A DNA stretch of 11,943 nt from JBQCHF01 sp051953655. GTDB taxonomy: Bacteria; Actinomycetota; Actinomycetes; Motilibacterales; Motilibacteraceae. Both the position numbers and the translations under genes were made by a program. The stretch's first letter is position 1. The number at the start of each line of letters is the position of its first letter. The notes beneath the pieces are model-generated. The model made no database searches. It had not been told where the DNA came from and saw nothing but the letters and a program-made list of their open reading frames with translations. Positions 11,577-11,943 of the stretch are shown here, in pieces. The DNA lies in assembly GCA_051953655.1 (NCBI GenBank), contig JBQCIO010000003.1:1-11943 (forward strand). The letters run 5' to 3'.

Positions 11577-11943
11577 TGCCGCGGTCCGGGAAGCGCCGCT
11601 GCACCGGGCGCCAGGGAGCAGCTGCCGCCCGCATGGCCAGCGCGGCCAGCGGGCGGGCCGGCTGCAGCAGCCGGCCGCTGGTGGCGGTGCGCTCCTGCTC
11701 CTGACCTGGCGCCGCCCCCTCCACCGCGGTGCCGGCGCGGCGGCGGGCCACCACGTTGCGCGCGGTCTCCAGGGCCAGGCCCACCGGGAAGCCGTAGTGG
11801 ACGACCCGCTCGCCGGTGAGCCCCGCCGCGCGCAGCCGTTCGGCGAGCACCGGCGGGTCGTACCGGCGGTAGTGCCCCACCATCTCGTCCCACGGCCCGA
11901 GCCGGTGCTGGTAGCCGGGCACGCTGAGCACCAGCGTGCCGCC
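11545..11943 (-). CDS. SAM-dependent methyltransferase, C-terminal part (5' end outside window)
   Basis: The frame enters from the right edge and stops at TAG (11545-11547), giving 132 residues of C-terminal sequence. The visible start GGTLVLSVPGYQ is strand 5 of a class I methyltransferase. The following LGPWDEMVGHYRRYD matches the pattern seen in methyltransferase type 11/12 domain proteins (W-[DS]-x2-x-GH-x-RRY), where the loop contacts the acceptor. LAERLRAAGLTGERVVHYGFP is the next helix and strand. The end, ITLVAVAHRP, fits the last strand. The SAM-binding GxGxG region lies outside the window. Given the neighbours it may modify a sugar or lipid of the same envelope glycan, but this is inference. 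It overlaps the convergent flippase-like gene by 32 nt. Confidence 0.78.
   Translation of the reverse strand, partial: GGTLVLSVPGYQHRLGPWDEMVGHYRRYDPPVLAERLRAAGLTGERVVHYGFPVGLALETARNVVARRRAGTAVEGAAPGQEQERTATSGRLLQPARPLAALAMRAAAAPWRPVQRRFPDRGITLVAVAHRP

Overview
The window reads as the chromosome of a very GC-rich actinobacterium. GC-dominated third codon positions, many GTG starts, a WhiB-family regulator and probable leaderless genes all point that way. A member of the Geodermatophilaceae (Blastococcus/Modestobacter/Geodermatophilus type) is my best guess, but this is inference from style and gene content, not from a marker gene. I see no rRNA, tRNA, CRISPR array, transposase or phage gene.

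Layout. 1-896 (minus): a WhiB3/WhiD-like regulator followed 22 nt later by an unrecognised gene that runs off the left edge; an imperfect 26-bp palindrome lies over the start of the second gene. 1175-3462 (plus): an acetyl-CoA hydrolase/CoA-transferase family enzyme, then a Fpg/Nei DNA glycosylase; between them sits a perfect 20-bp inverted repeat around a 60-nt spacer. 3455-5061: a GNAT acetyltransferase (minus) diverging from an acetoacetate-decarboxylase-fold protein (plus) that appears to have lost the Schiff-base lysine. 5062-5438: a 377-nt convergent spacer rich in palindromes and direct repeats, with one doubtful 27-residue ORF. 5439-7506 (minus): a lipoprotein with a subtilisin-inhibitor-like domain, then a flavin disulfide oxidoreductase. 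7622-7960 (plus): a single-domain rhodanese.

7957-11943 is a cell-envelope glycan locus. rmlA and rmlC (dTDP-sugar synthesis) are on the minus strand, 2 nt apart. Divergent from them are a membrane-anchored family 2 glycosyltransferase and a multi-pass LPG-synthase-TM/flippase-like protein, followed by the convergent 3' end of a SAM-dependent methyltransferase. rmlB and rmlD, needed to complete dTDP-L-rhamnose, are not in the window. The likely joint role is making an activated deoxysugar and assembling a lipid-linked glycan.

Genes are packed tightly: three convergent pairs overlap at their 3' ends (3455-3462, 7957-7960, 11545-11576). I did not find a convincing new multi-gene system. The most interesting items are small: the palindrome after whiB, the long inverted repeat, the palindrome cluster at 5219-5421, and two families with altered active-site residues.
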